Of a stretch of DNA of 64,000 nt, positions 1 through 8,331 are shown in pieces; the stretch's first letter is position 1, and each line of letters starts with the position of its first letter. Source of the DNA: an uncultured Paracoccaceae bacterium (GTDB taxonomy: Bacteria; Pseudomonadota; Alphaproteobacteria; Rhodobacterales; Rhodobacteraceae); contig CANMDF010000004.1 of the NCBI GenBank assembly GCA_947496605.1, positions 62,001 to 126,000 on the forward strand. Reading direction: 5' to 3'. The position numbers and the translations under genes are program-made. The notes beneath the pieces were generated by a model. It did not search any database. It was not told the origin of the DNA and saw nothing but the letters and a program-made list of their open reading frames with translations.

Positions 1-72
1 TGCTGTGAGGGAGGATTGAACTCCCGACCTCACCCTTACCAAGGGTGTGCTCTACCACTGAGCTACCACAGC
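1..72 (-). tRNA. tRNA-Thr (GGT)
   Basis: Read on the minus strand the segment folds as a full cloverleaf: 7-bp acceptor GCTGTGG/TCACAGC with one G-T pair, a D arm, anticodon stem CACCC/GGGTG around the loop TTGGTAA (anticodon GGT), a 5-nt variable loop and a T arm with TTCAATC. Position 1 is the discriminator A, so any encoded CCA lies outside the window. Confidence 0.95.
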
Positions 73-160
73 ATCCGGTGATGCGGGGAATTAGACGCAA
101 TCGCCCTTTGGCGCAAGCCCTCTCTGGACGGTTTTTGCCTCTATTGATATGACCGCAGCC

Positions 161-313
161 ATGAGCGACAAAGACACCAAGAACAAATCAGCTAAGACCG
201 CCGAAACCCGTGAAGACCGGTTGAAGGCGGCGTTGAAGGCCAATATGGCCAAACGCAAGGCGCAGGCGCGTGCACGCAGCAGTGCTCCTCAACAAAAAGA
301 AGAGAAAGAGTAG
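161..313 (+). CDS. Small basic hypothetical protein upstream of murA (50 aa)
   Basis: A short open frame ends 6 nt before murA and encodes a Lys/Arg/Ala-rich polypeptide starting MSDKDTKNKSAKTAETRED and containing LKAALKANMAKRKAQARAR. An in-frame ATG at 149 is an alternative start; neither ATG has a clear ribosome binding site. No domain or signal peptide is visible, and the middle looks like a charged amphipathic helix. From memory, similar short Lys/Ala-rich ORFs sit just upstream of murA in other Rhodobacterales, which is the main reason for calling it real. Function unknown; a chance ORF is not excluded. Confidence 0.6.
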   Translation: MSDKDTKNKSAKTAETREDRLKAALKANMAKRKAQARARSSAPQQKEEKE

Positions 314-319
314 GCAGGT

Positions 320-1585
320 ATGGATTCAATATTAGTCACCGGGGGCACCCCGCTGAACGGTCAGATCGCGATTGCGGGTGCAAAGAACGCGGCCCTGACA
401 TTGATGCCCGCGACGCTGTTGTCAGAAGAGCCTTTGACGCTGACCAATGCCCCACGCCTGTCGGATATCAAAACCATGACAGCGTTGTTGCAGTCGCTGG
501 GTGTTGAAGTGACCTCAATGCAGGATGGCAAGGTGCAGGTGCTCTCTAGCCATGCGATGACATCGACCACCGCCGATTATGAGATTGTGCGCAAGATGCG
601 TGCCTCGAACCTTGTTCTTGGCCCCCTGCTTGCCCGTCATCATCAGGCGGTTGTGTCACTGCCCGGTGGTTGTGCCATTGGTGCCCGCCCCATGGATATT
701 CATGTCACAGCGCTTGAGGCGATGGGAGCTGAGATTGAGTTGAAAGATGGCTACCTGCACGCCAAAGCCCCCGGCGGCCTGAAGGGCGCGAAAGTGCCGC
801 TGCGCTTTGCCTCCGTTGGTGCGACCGAGAATGTGCTGATGGCCGCGACTTTGGCCAAAGGCACCACCGTGATCGAGAACGCAGCGCGCGAGCCTGAGAT
901 TGTTGATCTGGCCAAATGTTTGCGCAGCATGGGAGCCCAAATTGAGGGAGAAGGTACCGCCACAATCACTATTCAAGGCGTTGATCGTCTGGGTGCAGCC
1001 ACCCATCCGGTTGTGACCGACCGTATTGAACTTGGCACCTATATGCTGGCCCCGGTCTTTGCGGGTGGTGAAGTTGAATGTCTGGGCGGTCGTCTTGATC
1101 TGGTGGGGTCCTTTGTTGAAAAGCTGGATGCCGCTGGCGTGGACGTGACCGAGACCAAGGATGGTTTGAAGGTCAAACGCCGCACCGACCGCGCAAAGGC
1201 CGTTGATGTCACCACCGAAGTGTTCCCCGGTTTCCCAACCGATTTGCAGGCGCAAATGATGGCGATGCTGTGTACTGCTGATGGCACATCAGTGCTGGAG
1301 GAAAAGATTTTCGAGAACCGTTTTATGCATGCTCCGGAACTGATCCGCATGGGTGCGGATATAGAGGTACAGGGCGGCATGGCCACTGTGCGCGGTGTTG
1401 AGCGCCTGAAAGGTGCGCCTGTGATGGCAACCGATTTGCGTGCATCCGTGTCCTTGATCCTTGCGGGTTTGGCCGCTGAAGGCGAAACCAAGGTCAGCCG
1501 CATATACCACCTTGATCGCGGATACGAGCATATTGAAGAGAAGCTGAGCGGCGTTGGCGCCAAGATTGAACGGATTTCCGAATGA
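320..1585 (+). CDS. murA: UDP-N-acetylglucosamine 1-carboxyvinyltransferase
   Basis: Cytoplasmic first committed enzyme of peptidoglycan synthesis, transferring enolpyruvate from PEP to UDP-GlcNAc. The 421-aa product has the normal length of the EPSP synthase-like fold. The Lys22-Asn23 pair (AKNAA) near the N terminus and the catalytic cysteine Cys118 in [12 protein letters not shown] are present; Cys rather than Asp at this position predicts the usual fosfomycin-sensitive type. The stop overlaps the next start in an ATGA (1582-1585), so the DUF2948 gene is probably translationally coupled. Confidence 0.98.
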   Translation: MDSILVTGGTPLNGQIAIAGAKNAALTLMPATLLSEEPLTLTNAPRLSDIKTMTALLQSLGVEVTSMQDGKVQVLSSHAMTSTTADYEIVRKMRASNLVLGPLLARHHQAVVSLPGGCAIGARPMDIHVTALEAMGAEIELKDGYLHAKAPGGLKGAKVPLRFASVGATENVLMAATLAKGTTVIENAAREPEIVDLAKCLRSMGAQIEGEGTATITIQGVDRLGAATHPVVTDRIELGTYMLAPVFAGGEVECLGGRLDLVGSFVEKLDAAGVDVTETKDGLKVKRRTDRAKAVDVTTEVFPGFPTDLQAQMMAMLCTADGTSVLEEKIFENRFMHAPELIRMGADIEVQGGMATVRGVERLKGAPVMATDLRASVSLILAGLAAEGETKVSRIYHLDRGYEHIEEKLSGVGAKIERISE

Positions 1586-2061
1586 CCCAAGACGCAAGCT
1601 TTGAAGACGGGCGCGAGGCGCCGTTGCGCCTGAAGGCTTTGGATGCCGAGGATTTGTCGGTGATGGCGGCCCTTGTGCAGGACGCTGTTTTTCCAGCCGC
1701 AGAGATGCGGTGGGATCGTAAGACGCGCCGTTTCGCGATTTTGCTGAACCGCTTTCGCTGGGAAGACGCGCCCAACGCGAAGGCCCGCAAGCGCAGCTAT
1801 GAGCGTGTGCAAGCGGTTCTGGCGGTCGAGGATGTCATGCGCGTGCAAAGTCAGGGCGTCGATAAGTCTGACCCCGATATGGTGTTTTCCCTTCTCGCGA
1901 TGGCGTTTGTGCCCGGTGAGGATGGCGGCGGACGGGTTGAGCTGACCCTGGCAGGTGACGGTGTGATCGCGCTGGATGTCGAAGCGCTTGAGGTGATTTT
2001 GCAGGATGTGACGCGGCCCTATGTGGCCCCATCCAACAAGGTGCCATCGCATCCCACATAA
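1582..2061 (+). CDS. DUF2948 family protein
   Basis: A 159-aa cytoplasmic protein with the features of the DUF2948 family of alphaproteobacteria: an N-terminal [20 protein letters not shown] segment, then a [21 protein letters not shown] core, and a C-terminal stretch on vibrational strands ending near TRPYVAPS. No catalytic motif is evident and the function of the family is unknown. It overlaps murA by 4 nt, and its conserved position between murA and hisD supports family membership. Confidence 0.85.
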   Translation: MTQDASFEDGREAPLRLKALDAEDLSVMAALVQDAVFPAAEMRWDRKTRRFAILLNRFRWEDAPNAKARKRSYERVQAVLAVEDVMRVQSQGVDKSDPDMVFSLLAMAFVPGEDGGGRVELTLAGDGVIALDVEALEVILQDVTRPYVAPSNKVPSHPT

Positions 2062-2127
2062 ATCACGGCCCAACACCATTGAAGCACCCTGCCTGCCCCG
2101 CTATGTCGTGGCCCTGCAAGGAGCGCT

Positions 2128-3441
2128 ATGATGCCACAGTTTTTATCCACCGCTGATACCGATTTTGAAGCCCGCTTTACCGCCCTGTTGGGCGCAAAGC
2201 GCGAGGACAGTCCGGATGTGGATCATGTGGTGGCGGAGATCATTGCGGATGTTCGTCGCCGTGGCGATGCGGCCGTGTTGGAACTGACGGCCAAATTTGA
2301 TCGGTTGGAATTGACGCCCGAAACCATGCGCTTTAGCGCGGCGGAAATTGAGGCCGAATGTGCCAAGGTCGATGATGCAGATCGCGCCGCGCTGGAGATG
2401 GCCGCGACGCGCATCCGCGCCTACCACGCCCGCCAGATGCCAGATGATGCCTCTTGGACCGATGAAACGGGTGCGACGCTGGGCTGGCGCTGGACGCCTG
2501 TGTCTGCGGCGGGCCTTTATGTGCCCGGTGGTTTGGCGTCTTATCCGTCCTCTGTATTGATGAATGCTATTCCTGCGAAAGTGGCTGGTGTCGGGCGTTT
2601 GGCAATTGTTGTGCCGACGCCGGATGGTTTGACCAATCCACTGGTGTTGATGGCCGCCAAGATTGCCGGTGTGGATGAAATTTACCGCATTGGTGGGGCG
2701 CAGGCCGTCGCGGCCCTTGCTTATGGCACCGAAACGATTGCGCCAGTGGATAAGATTACAGGACCCGGCAACGCCTTTGTCGCTGCGGCCAAGCGCCGTG
2801 TCTTTGGCAAGGTCGGTATTGATATGATCGCAGGGCCATCTGAGATTTTGGTGATTGCCGATCGCGACAATGACCCTGATTGGATTGCGCTTGATTTGCT
2901 AAGCCAAGCAGAACACGACGAAAGTGCGCAGTCCCTGCTGATCACTGATGATGCCGCCTTTGGTCAGGCCGTCGCGGATGCTGTCGTCAAACGGCTTGAA
3001 ACGCTGGAACGCCGTGCCATTGCGGGCGCCAGCTGGCGTGATTTCGGGGCCGTGATCACCGTGAAGGACTTTGACGAGGCCGTGATGCTGTCAGATCGTA
3101 TCGCGCCCGAGCACTTAGAGCTTTGTACGGCGGATGCCGACGCTCTGTCCGAAAAGATCACCCATGCGGGTGCGATCTTTATTGGGGGTTGGACACCTGA
3201 GGCGATTGGTGACTACATTGGCGGTCCCAACCATGTTCTGCCCACCGCCCGGTCGGCACGGTTTTCAAGCGGATTGTCAGTGATGGACTTTATCAAACGC
3301 ACTACCCTGTCACGTATGACACCTGACGCGTTGGCGGCTATTGGGCCGGCTGCCGAACGCCTTGCGATATCCGAAAGCCTTGAGGCGCATGGATTGTCCG
3401 TCCGCGCCCGTTTGGACCGCCTGAACCGAGGTGAGCCATGA
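2128..3441 (+). CDS. hisD: Histidinol dehydrogenase
   Basis: Performs the last two oxidations of histidine biosynthesis (L-histidinol to L-histidine, NAD+ and Zn2+ dependent). The 437-aa sequence shows the family signatures: IDMIAGPSEIL, the zinc/catalytic LLSQAEHDESAQSLL, APEHLEL and GGPNHVLPT. AAGGAG at 2118-2123 precedes two consecutive ATGs (2128 and 2131); the second has slightly better spacing. No other his genes are nearby, as is usual for this locus. The stop overlaps the next gene by ATGA. Confidence 0.97.
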   Translation: MMPQFLSTADTDFEARFTALLGAKREDSPDVDHVVAEIIADVRRRGDAAVLELTAKFDRLELTPETMRFSAAEIEAECAKVDDADRAALEMAATRIRAYHARQMPDDASWTDETGATLGWRWTPVSAAGLYVPGGLASYPSSVLMNAIPAKVAGVGRLAIVVPTPDGLTNPLVLMAAKIAGVDEIYRIGGAQAVAALAYGTETIAPVDKITGPGNAFVAAAKRRVFGKVGIDMIAGPSEILVIADRDNDPDWIALDLLSQAEHDESAQSLLITDDAAFGQAVADAVVKRLETLERRAIAGASWRDFGAVITVKDFDEAVMLSDRIAPEHLELCTADADALSEKITHAGAIFIGGWTPEAIGDYIGGPNHVLPTARSARFSSGLSVMDFIKRTTLSRMTPDALAAIGPAAERLAISESLEAHGLSVRARLDRLNRGEP

Positions 3442-3917
3442 GCAAAATCAGCCATATCGAGATTGACGACCGCAATCTGCCACCGCCGACACCTGAGATT
3501 GATCAGGAACGCAAAGTGGCGATGTTCGATCTTTTGGAAAACAACAGCTTTGCCATGCCTGCACGTGACGGGCGCGAAGTGCCTGCGGGACCTTATAAGC
3601 TGAACCTGTCGATAAAAGAGCGTCGCTTGGTGTTTGATCTGAAGTTGGAAGATGACAATCCGGCAGGTGAGTTTCACCTGTCTCTGGGTCCGTTCCGGCA
3701 AGTTGTGAAAGACTATTTTCAGATTTGCGAAAGCTATTTCGATGCAGTGAAATCCCTGCCTCCCAGCCAGATTGAGACAATCGATATGGCCCGTCGCGGC
3801 ATCCACAACGAAGGGGCGCGGGTGCTGCAAGAGCGGCTAGAAGGCAAAGCTGACGTCGATATCGACACGGCCCGCCGCCTGTTTACGCTGATTTGCGTCT
3901 TGCACTTCGGGGGCTGA
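3438..3917 (+). CDS. UPF0262 family protein
   Basis: A 159-aa protein beginning MSKISHIEIDDRNLPPPTPE, matching the UPF0262 family found next to hisD in alphaproteobacteria. It has no signal peptide, membrane segment or recognisable catalytic motif; the C-terminal half (ARRGIHNEGARVLQERLEGK) is helical and charged. The start lies inside the hisD stop (ATGA), implying coupled translation. Function unknown. Confidence 0.88.
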   Translation: MSKISHIEIDDRNLPPPTPEIDQERKVAMFDLLENNSFAMPARDGREVPAGPYKLNLSIKERRLVFDLKLEDDNPAGEFHLSLGPFRQVVKDYFQICESYFDAVKSLPPSQIETIDMARRGIHNEGARVLQERLEGKADVDIDTARRLFTLICVLHFGG

Positions 3918-3921
3918 AAAC

Positions 3922-4404
3922 ATGGCGGAGGGGGACAAATTTCAAGACCTTCCGCAGTCAGTGCTTTTTTGCTGCGACCATAACTCTGTCCGCTCGCCCA
4001 TGGCCGAAGGGATCATGAAACAGCTTTATGGAACCGAATGCTACATTCAGTCTGTCGGGGTCAAAAATGACCTTGAGATCGATGGGTTTTCAATTGCGGT
4101 CTGTGCTGAATTAGGTGTCGAGTTGTCGCGCCACCGTTCGCGGTCATTCGATGAGATGGAGGATTGGGGGGATGATCTGTCGTCCTTTGATCTGGTGCTC
4201 GCCCTATCCCCCGCCAGCCAGCGGCGCGCGCTGGACCTGACGCAGTTCTATCACCTTGAAGTAGAATATTGGCCGATCCTTGACCCCACAGGACTGGGCG
4301 ATAACCGGGAAGCACGGTTGGCGCTTTATCGGCAGGCGCGGGATCAGATTAAGGACCGGCTGGTTGCGCGGTGGGGGCCCGGGGTTAAAGGGGATGCTGG
4401 GTAG
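3922..4404 (+). CDS. Low molecular weight protein-tyrosine phosphatase family protein
   Basis: The 160-aa product carries the CX5R P-loop of the LMW-PTP/arsenate reductase fold: VLFCCDHNSVRSPMAEG, with nucleophile Cys18 and Arg24, near the N terminus. A later ILDPTGLGDNREARLALYR segment supplies the conserved general-acid Asp-Pro. It should cleave phosphotyrosine (or reduce arsenate, as some relatives do); the sequence does not decide the substrate. It follows UPF0262 by 4 nt and ends the block that in related genomes usually continues with infA; here infA is 14 kb away. Confidence 0.87.
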   Translation: MAEGDKFQDLPQSVLFCCDHNSVRSPMAEGIMKQLYGTECYIQSVGVKNDLEIDGFSIAVCAELGVELSRHRSRSFDEMEDWGDDLSSFDLVLALSPASQRRALDLTQFYHLEVEYWPILDPTGLGDNREARLALYRQARDQIKDRLVARWGPGVKGDAG

Positions 4405-4813
4405 CGGACGGGGTAGTGCAAATGACGGCAGTGCGGGACTTTCCGGTCATTCGTTTTTCCCACTTCGCCGGCGCAGCATTTTTTCGCGCGTGCGGCATGC
4501 TTATCGCCGCCAGGCAGCATGTGTCACCAAAGCGGTCGTTCAATCGAGACATTTTAGGCCAAATCCAAACGGTACTTTCGCTGCGCGATGCTTGAACCAA
4601 CGAGAGGCCGGACGAAGCGGTTATTGCTCCCAGCACCGCAGATGACCGCTTTGATCGGCTGTAAGACATGTCGACTTTGCTCATTTTGGAACCTGAGCGA
4701 CGATCCAGTGTCAAAAGAACTTTTCTTTGTTTTGAATATCGCCTCTTATTCTAAGAGTGTCACTCTTAGATCGTTGGATGACCAAAGTTATCAAAACCCG
4801 ATAAGGAAAAGAC
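4405..4813 (+). other. 409-bp spacer with recurring roseobacter-type motifs and an operator
   Basis: No convincing gene. It contains several variants of one short motif in both orientations (CCGGTCATTCG at 4443-4453, AAGCGGTCGTTCA at 4530-4542, AAGCGGTTATTG near 4615, TGACCGCTTTGATC at 4643-4656), resembling low-complexity spacer sequence I associate with roseobacter chromosomes. The last 90 bp hold a perfect palindrome and should include the promoter of the flavin oxidoreductase. Confidence 0.5.
4750..4770. promoter_or_regulatory. Perfect 21-nt palindromic operator candidate
   Basis: The half-site TCTAAGAGTG (4750-4759) is followed by one T (4760) and its exact reverse complement (4761-4770). 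It ends 43 nt before the ATG of the flavin oxidoreductase, a typical place for a dimeric repressor site. Ten perfect base pairs with a one-base centre suits a DNA-binding dimer better than an RNA hairpin, and no T-run follows. No regulator gene is adjacent. Confidence 0.6.
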
Positions 4814-5914
4814 ATGCCATCAAACCTCTTCACGTCATTCAAAATCAAGAATGTAGAGTTCAAAAATCGGATCGGTATGTCACCGATGTGCCAGTATAGC
4901 TCCACCGATGGTGTCGCAAGCGATTGGCATTTGGTGCATCTGGGAGCGCGCGCGGTCGGCGGTGTCGGCTTCATCATGGCGGAATGCACGGCCGTATCGG
5001 CAACAGGACGCATTTCGCAAGGCTGCGCCGGGTTATGGAATGTAGAACAGGTCGCTGCCTTAAAGCCCATTGTCGCGTTGCAGCGTCAATTCGGTGCTGT
5101 AACGGGTATCCAGATATCACACTCTGGTCGCAAAGGCAGTGCAGCCACAGCACTTGAAGGTGGCAGCCACCTTGATGCTGATGATCCGAACGGGTGGGAG
5201 ACTGTCGGCCCTACGGCTGACGCCTTCGATCCCGATGGAACGAGACTTTGGAAAGCACCGCGCGCTTTGTCAGTCCCCGAAATCCTCGAGATTCAGGACC
5301 AGTTCGTCCAGTCTGCCACGCTGGCACTTGAGGTCGGGTATGATCTGTTAGAGGTGCATTGCGCCCATGGGTATCTCCTCCATTCGTTCCTGACACCTTT
5401 GGTCAACACCCGCACTGACGACTACGGCGGCGATCTGCGCGCTCGCGCGCGGTTCCTGCTGGAAACCGTCGAAAAAGTGCGCGCCGTTTGGCCTCAGGAG
5501 AGGGCTTTATCTGTGCGGCTTTCTGTGCACGATTTTGTCGCCGGCGGCCTAACACTTGATGACACAGCGCAAGTCGGATTGTGGCTGAAGGAGCATGGTG
5601 TCGACATTTTAGATTGCTCGGGTGGTGGCGCTGTGCCCGAGGCGCGGGGTGCAATCGGAAATCGCACTGCGGAACAACCTGAAATGGCAGGTGAGCTGCG
5701 CAAGGCGACAGGGTTGCCCACGATGGCTGTTGGCGGCATCACCAATGCAAAACAGGCCGATGCACTTGTCGCTAACTCGTGTGCCGACATTGTCCTGTTG
5801 GGGCGCGAAATGATGCGTGATCCTCATTGGGCCTTCAACGCAGCAAAAGAACTAGGTGTAGATGCGCGACACGTGCTTGCCGAACAGTACGGATTTTTTG
5901 TCGGGACCGGCTAG
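4814..5914 (+). CDS. Old Yellow Enzyme-family NADH:flavin oxidoreductase (YqjM/NamA-like)
   Basis: A 366-aa FMN-dependent TIM-barrel ene-reductase. Visible family markers are the N-terminal KNRIGMSPMCQYSSTDG segment (the Cys is typical of the YqjM-like class), WHLVHLGARAVGG, the active-site pair in GIQISHSGRKG, the barrel motif LEVHCAHGYLLHSFL, and the C-terminal phosphate site LPTMAVGGITN and VLLGREMMRDPHW. It likely reduces alpha,beta-unsaturated carbonyls or nitro compounds with NAD(P)H; the physiological substrate is unknown. It is a single gene under the palindromic operator at 4750-4770. It may be the first gene of the material separating the phosphatase gene from infA. Confidence 0.93.
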   Translation: MPSNLFTSFKIKNVEFKNRIGMSPMCQYSSTDGVASDWHLVHLGARAVGGVGFIMAECTAVSATGRISQGCAGLWNVEQVAALKPIVALQRQFGAVTGIQISHSGRKGSAATALEGGSHLDADDPNGWETVGPTADAFDPDGTRLWKAPRALSVPEILEIQDQFVQSATLALEVGYDLLEVHCAHGYLLHSFLTPLVNTRTDDYGGDLRARARFLLETVEKVRAVWPQERALSVRLSVHDFVAGGLTLDDTAQVGLWLKEHGVDILDCSGGGAVPEARGAIGNRTAEQPEMAGELRKATGLPTMAVGGITNAKQADALVANSCADIVLLGREMMRDPHWAFNAAKELGVDARHVLAEQYGFFVGTG

Positions 5915-6045
5915 AAGGAAGAAGTGCTAAGACCCTGACCAGAGCGATGACGCCCCTGATTTCTTAGTGGATCAACTTTCTTGATTGAAACGGACATTCG
6001 CCGCAATGCCGCAAGTTAGAAAATTGGGCTCAGAGCGGTCATCAG

Positions 6046-6171
6046 ACGACGATTGCTGCACGGCTGCTTACGGAAGGCGAACGGCTTGTGCCGCTCGCCT
6101 ATGCGACGCTTGCGCCTTCAGGGCACAACACGCAACCTTGGTTATTTGCTACTGGGCCAGATTGCCGATGA
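6046..6171 (+). pseudogene. N-terminal remnant of an Acg/nitroreductase-like protein
   Basis: Frame 1 reads ARLLTEGERLVPLAYATLAP followed by SGHNTQPWLFATGPDC and a TGA at 6169-6171. The APSxHNTQPWxF string is the N-terminal signature of the Acg-type FMN nitroreductase-like family, normally about 300 aa or more. No start codon or ribosome binding site precedes it, and the rest of the protein is missing. A different frame continues briefly as IADDPTERFGRIERIRGE, which I could not assign. Degenerate fragment, not a working gene. Confidence 0.45.
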
Positions 6172-6520
6172 TCCGACCGAGCGTTTTGGCCGCATCGAAC
6201 GCATCCGCGGCGAACAGGTCGAACTCTTTGCGGTCTCGGAATGAGAGGTGCCGCAATTAATGCGGAACTTTGAGCACCGTTCTCTCCCGAAATCTGCGCA
6301 GCTGGAAAAGAGAAAACCAACACCTTGATTTCCGCAGAATGCGCCTCATCGGACTAGCAGCGATCACCTTCGGGTACAAAGCGTACTTGTGGCAGTGCGG
6401 GCGCACTGCCAGCGGTTTAGTGCGCTTCAATACCGGAAAGTCAGTGCGACATAGAAAATCGAAGACTTGGGCAGAAGCAGGATCACACACGCCTGTGCAC
6501 CGAGATGTCGTCTTGAGGAT

Positions 6521-6543
6521 ACGCGCCCAAATTCTGGGCGCGT
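6521..6543 (-). terminator. Hairpin downstream of the solute-binding protein gene
   Basis: ACGCGCCCA and TGGGCGCGT form a perfect 9-bp GC-rich stem around the loop AATTC, 14 nt past the stop codon of the minus-strand gene. There is no T-run after the stem on the minus strand, so it may stabilise the mRNA end or act as a weak terminator rather than a classic intrinsic one. Confidence 0.5.
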
Positions 6544-6556
6544 ACCTGTGTTAGGC

Positions 6557-8161
6557 CTAAGCGTCGAGCCACACGTTTTCTAGGTGCATTTCGCGGAACT
6601 GGTGGCGCTCGTAGTTCTTCACCGCTTCGACGTGGTGCAAGTATTGACCCATCCAGAACGGCTGAATGATGGCACCACTTGATTGCAACATCGCCTGAAG
6701 CTCGCCCATCAGTTCACGACGTTTTTCGACATCCGCGACGCCCGCCGCCTCAGCCAATTTTGCGTCAAACTCTGGGTTTGCATGGCCAGACTCGTTCCAG
6801 GCCTCGCCAGATTTATAGGCCAAGCCGTACACCTGCACACCCAATGGGCGCGCGCCCCAGTTCGTCGTAGAGAACGGGTATTTCGTCCAATCGTTCCAGA
6901 ATGTTGCACCTGGAATAATCGTGCGTTTGACGTTGAAACCGGCGTCGCGCAGCTGTGCGCCGATTGCGTCTGTCGTCACCATACGCCAGTCGCCGTCAAT
7001 TGAGATCAGCTCAATCTCAACATCACTCAAGCCGGCCTCTTCCAGCATTGCCTTCGCAGCGGCGGGGTCCGCTTCAATCTTTGGCAGATCCGCGTATTCC
7101 GGATGCATTGGTCCAACGTGGTGGTTTTCTGCAACCTGTCCTAGACCGTTGATGCCGAGTTCCAGAACGATGTTATTGTCGACGGCTAACTGGACCGCAT
7201 TGCGCACCACTGGATTGTCGAATGGCGCTTCATCTGGGCGCATGCGTGCGACAATCGTGTTTGCTGTAGACTTTTCTTTGCGCACAAGGCCTAGACCGTC
7301 CAAAATCTCAACAAAATCCGCATTGGTCTCGTCATTCACGTGGATTTCTTCGGATGTGAACGCGGCTACCATTGCAGATGGGTCGGTGCCGTAGTCGATG
7401 AATTCCACACCATCAAGTAGCGCTTCTCCACCCCACCACGTTCCGTTTTCGCGCCGTTTGACCTCGGCGCGCACGCCAACTTCCGAGCTGACCAATTCAA
7501 AAGGACCTGTCCCGACAGGGGCTGCAACCAGCCCAACCTCTGGGGTGTAATCCCGATGGACAATCAGTGCCGGATAGTCGGACATGCCCGCAATGATTGT
7601 CACGTCAGGGGTCATCAGGTTCAGCCGCACTGTATGATCATCAATCCGTTCGATCGCACCGTCGCGCGCAGTGCCTGTGTCGTCGTCAACCAGCGCCGCC
7701 ATTCTGGCCGCCATTGAGTTGCCTTCTGCGCTTTTGTCACACCACCGGTTAAGATTGAAAATAACGTCGTCTGCGTCGAAGGTATCACCATTGTTCCACG
7801 TCACCCCTTTGCGCAGGTTTAGCGTGTAGGTCATTGCATCGTCCGAGACTTCCCAGCTTTCCAGCAGCATGGGCGTGAACGAGAAATCCATGTCCCACCG
7901 CACCAATGGTTCAAGGAACTGGCGCGCGATATTACCGGCTTCGGTCCAGTCGAATGTACGTGGGTCTTTAAGATCGAGGATACGCATCCCGATTTTCAAG
8001 ATACCCCCTTTTTTGCCGTGCCCTTCAGCTTTTGCCGGGGCTGCTTGGCCCAAGACGCCATAAGAAAACGCAGCCGTCGCGCCGAAGATACTAGCGGTGC
8101 TGATGAACTCCCGCCGATCAATCTTGCCCGCCTTTGCGTCTTTAACAAGCTGCGTCAGCAT
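6557..8161 (-). CDS. ABC transporter substrate-binding protein, family 5 (DppA/OppA type)
   Basis: A 534-aa periplasmic solute-binding protein. The N terminus has a Tat-type signal, [20 protein letters not shown], ending near AAPAKAEG, so it is exported folded. Family-5 features are the [19 protein letters not shown] segment, [30 protein letters not shown] and the C-terminal [13 protein letters not shown]. Family 5 binds peptides, nickel, opines and other small compounds; the ligand is not evident. No permease or ATPase genes accompany it, so it must use components encoded elsewhere. It is transcribed divergently from the dimethylglycine dehydrogenase-like operon, which may mean shared regulation and a methylated amine ligand (inference). 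Confidence 0.92.
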   Translation of the reverse strand: MLTQLVKDAKAGKIDRREFISTASIFGATAAFSYGVLGQAAPAKAEGHGKKGGILKIGMRILDLKDPRTFDWTEAGNIARQFLEPLVRWDMDFSFTPMLLESWEVSDDAMTYTLNLRKGVTWNNGDTFDADDVIFNLNRWCDKSAEGNSMAARMAALVDDDTGTARDGAIERIDDHTVRLNLMTPDVTIIAGMSDYPALIVHRDYTPEVGLVAAPVGTGPFELVSSEVGVRAEVKRRENGTWWGGEALLDGVEFIDYGTDPSAMVAAFTSEEIHVNDETNADFVEILDGLGLVRKEKSTANTIVARMRPDEAPFDNPVVRNAVQLAVDNNIVLELGINGLGQVAENHHVGPMHPEYADLPKIEADPAAAKAMLEEAGLSDVEIELISIDGDWRMVTTDAIGAQLRDAGFNVKRTIIPGATFWNDWTKYPFSTTNWGARPLGVQVYGLAYKSGEAWNESGHANPEFDAKLAEAAGVADVEKRRELMGELQAMLQSSGAIIQPFWMGQYLHHVEAVKNYERHQFREMHLENVWLDA

Positions 8162-8224
8162 AGGGTGCTATTTTTGGCTTTTATCCTTCATCTCTTCTTC
8201 TCCCGTGTTGTTTTCCAATTTCTC

Positions 8225-8240
8225 TGGACACTCTTGTCTA
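8225..8240. promoter_or_regulatory. Imperfect dyad in the divergent promoter (possible TetR-type operator)
   Basis: TGGACA-CTCT-TGTCTA forms a dyad with 5 of 6 positions matching per arm. It lies in the 170-bp gap between the divergent solute-binding protein gene and the demethylation operon, 92 nt before the ATG at 8332. The TetR regulator inside the operon (12286-12957) is the obvious candidate to bind here, but this is inference. Confidence 0.3.
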
Positions 8241-8331
8241 TAAGTGGTGATAGTATTCGACAGAGATGTACAATTGGCAAGCTTGGCGTGAAAAACGTGC
8301 GAGCGGCGGAAAAACGAAACGGGAGTCCACT

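Larger units (their letters stand above)
5915..6556 (+). other. 642-bp decayed spacer
   Basis: No intact gene. It contains a translated relic of an Acg/nitroreductase-like protein (6046-6171), the spacer motifs AACGGACATTCGCCGC (5989-6004) and GAGCGGTCATCAG (6033-6045), a perfect 8-bp hairpin GGCAGTGC-GGGC-GCACTGCC (6391-6410), and a 13-nt string GACATAGAAAATC (6448-6460) shared with the inverted repeat of the element at 60698-60904. It looks like degraded foreign or rearranged DNA. Confidence 0.45.

Noticed and set aside
1039-2079. 346-codon minus-strand open frame
   Set aside because: It lies antisense to murA and the DUF2948 gene, both certain; composition is that of a shadow frame.
6391-6410. 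Perfect 8-bp hairpin as a terminator
   Set aside because: It lies about 150 nt from the nearest gene end, and no T-run follows on either strand.
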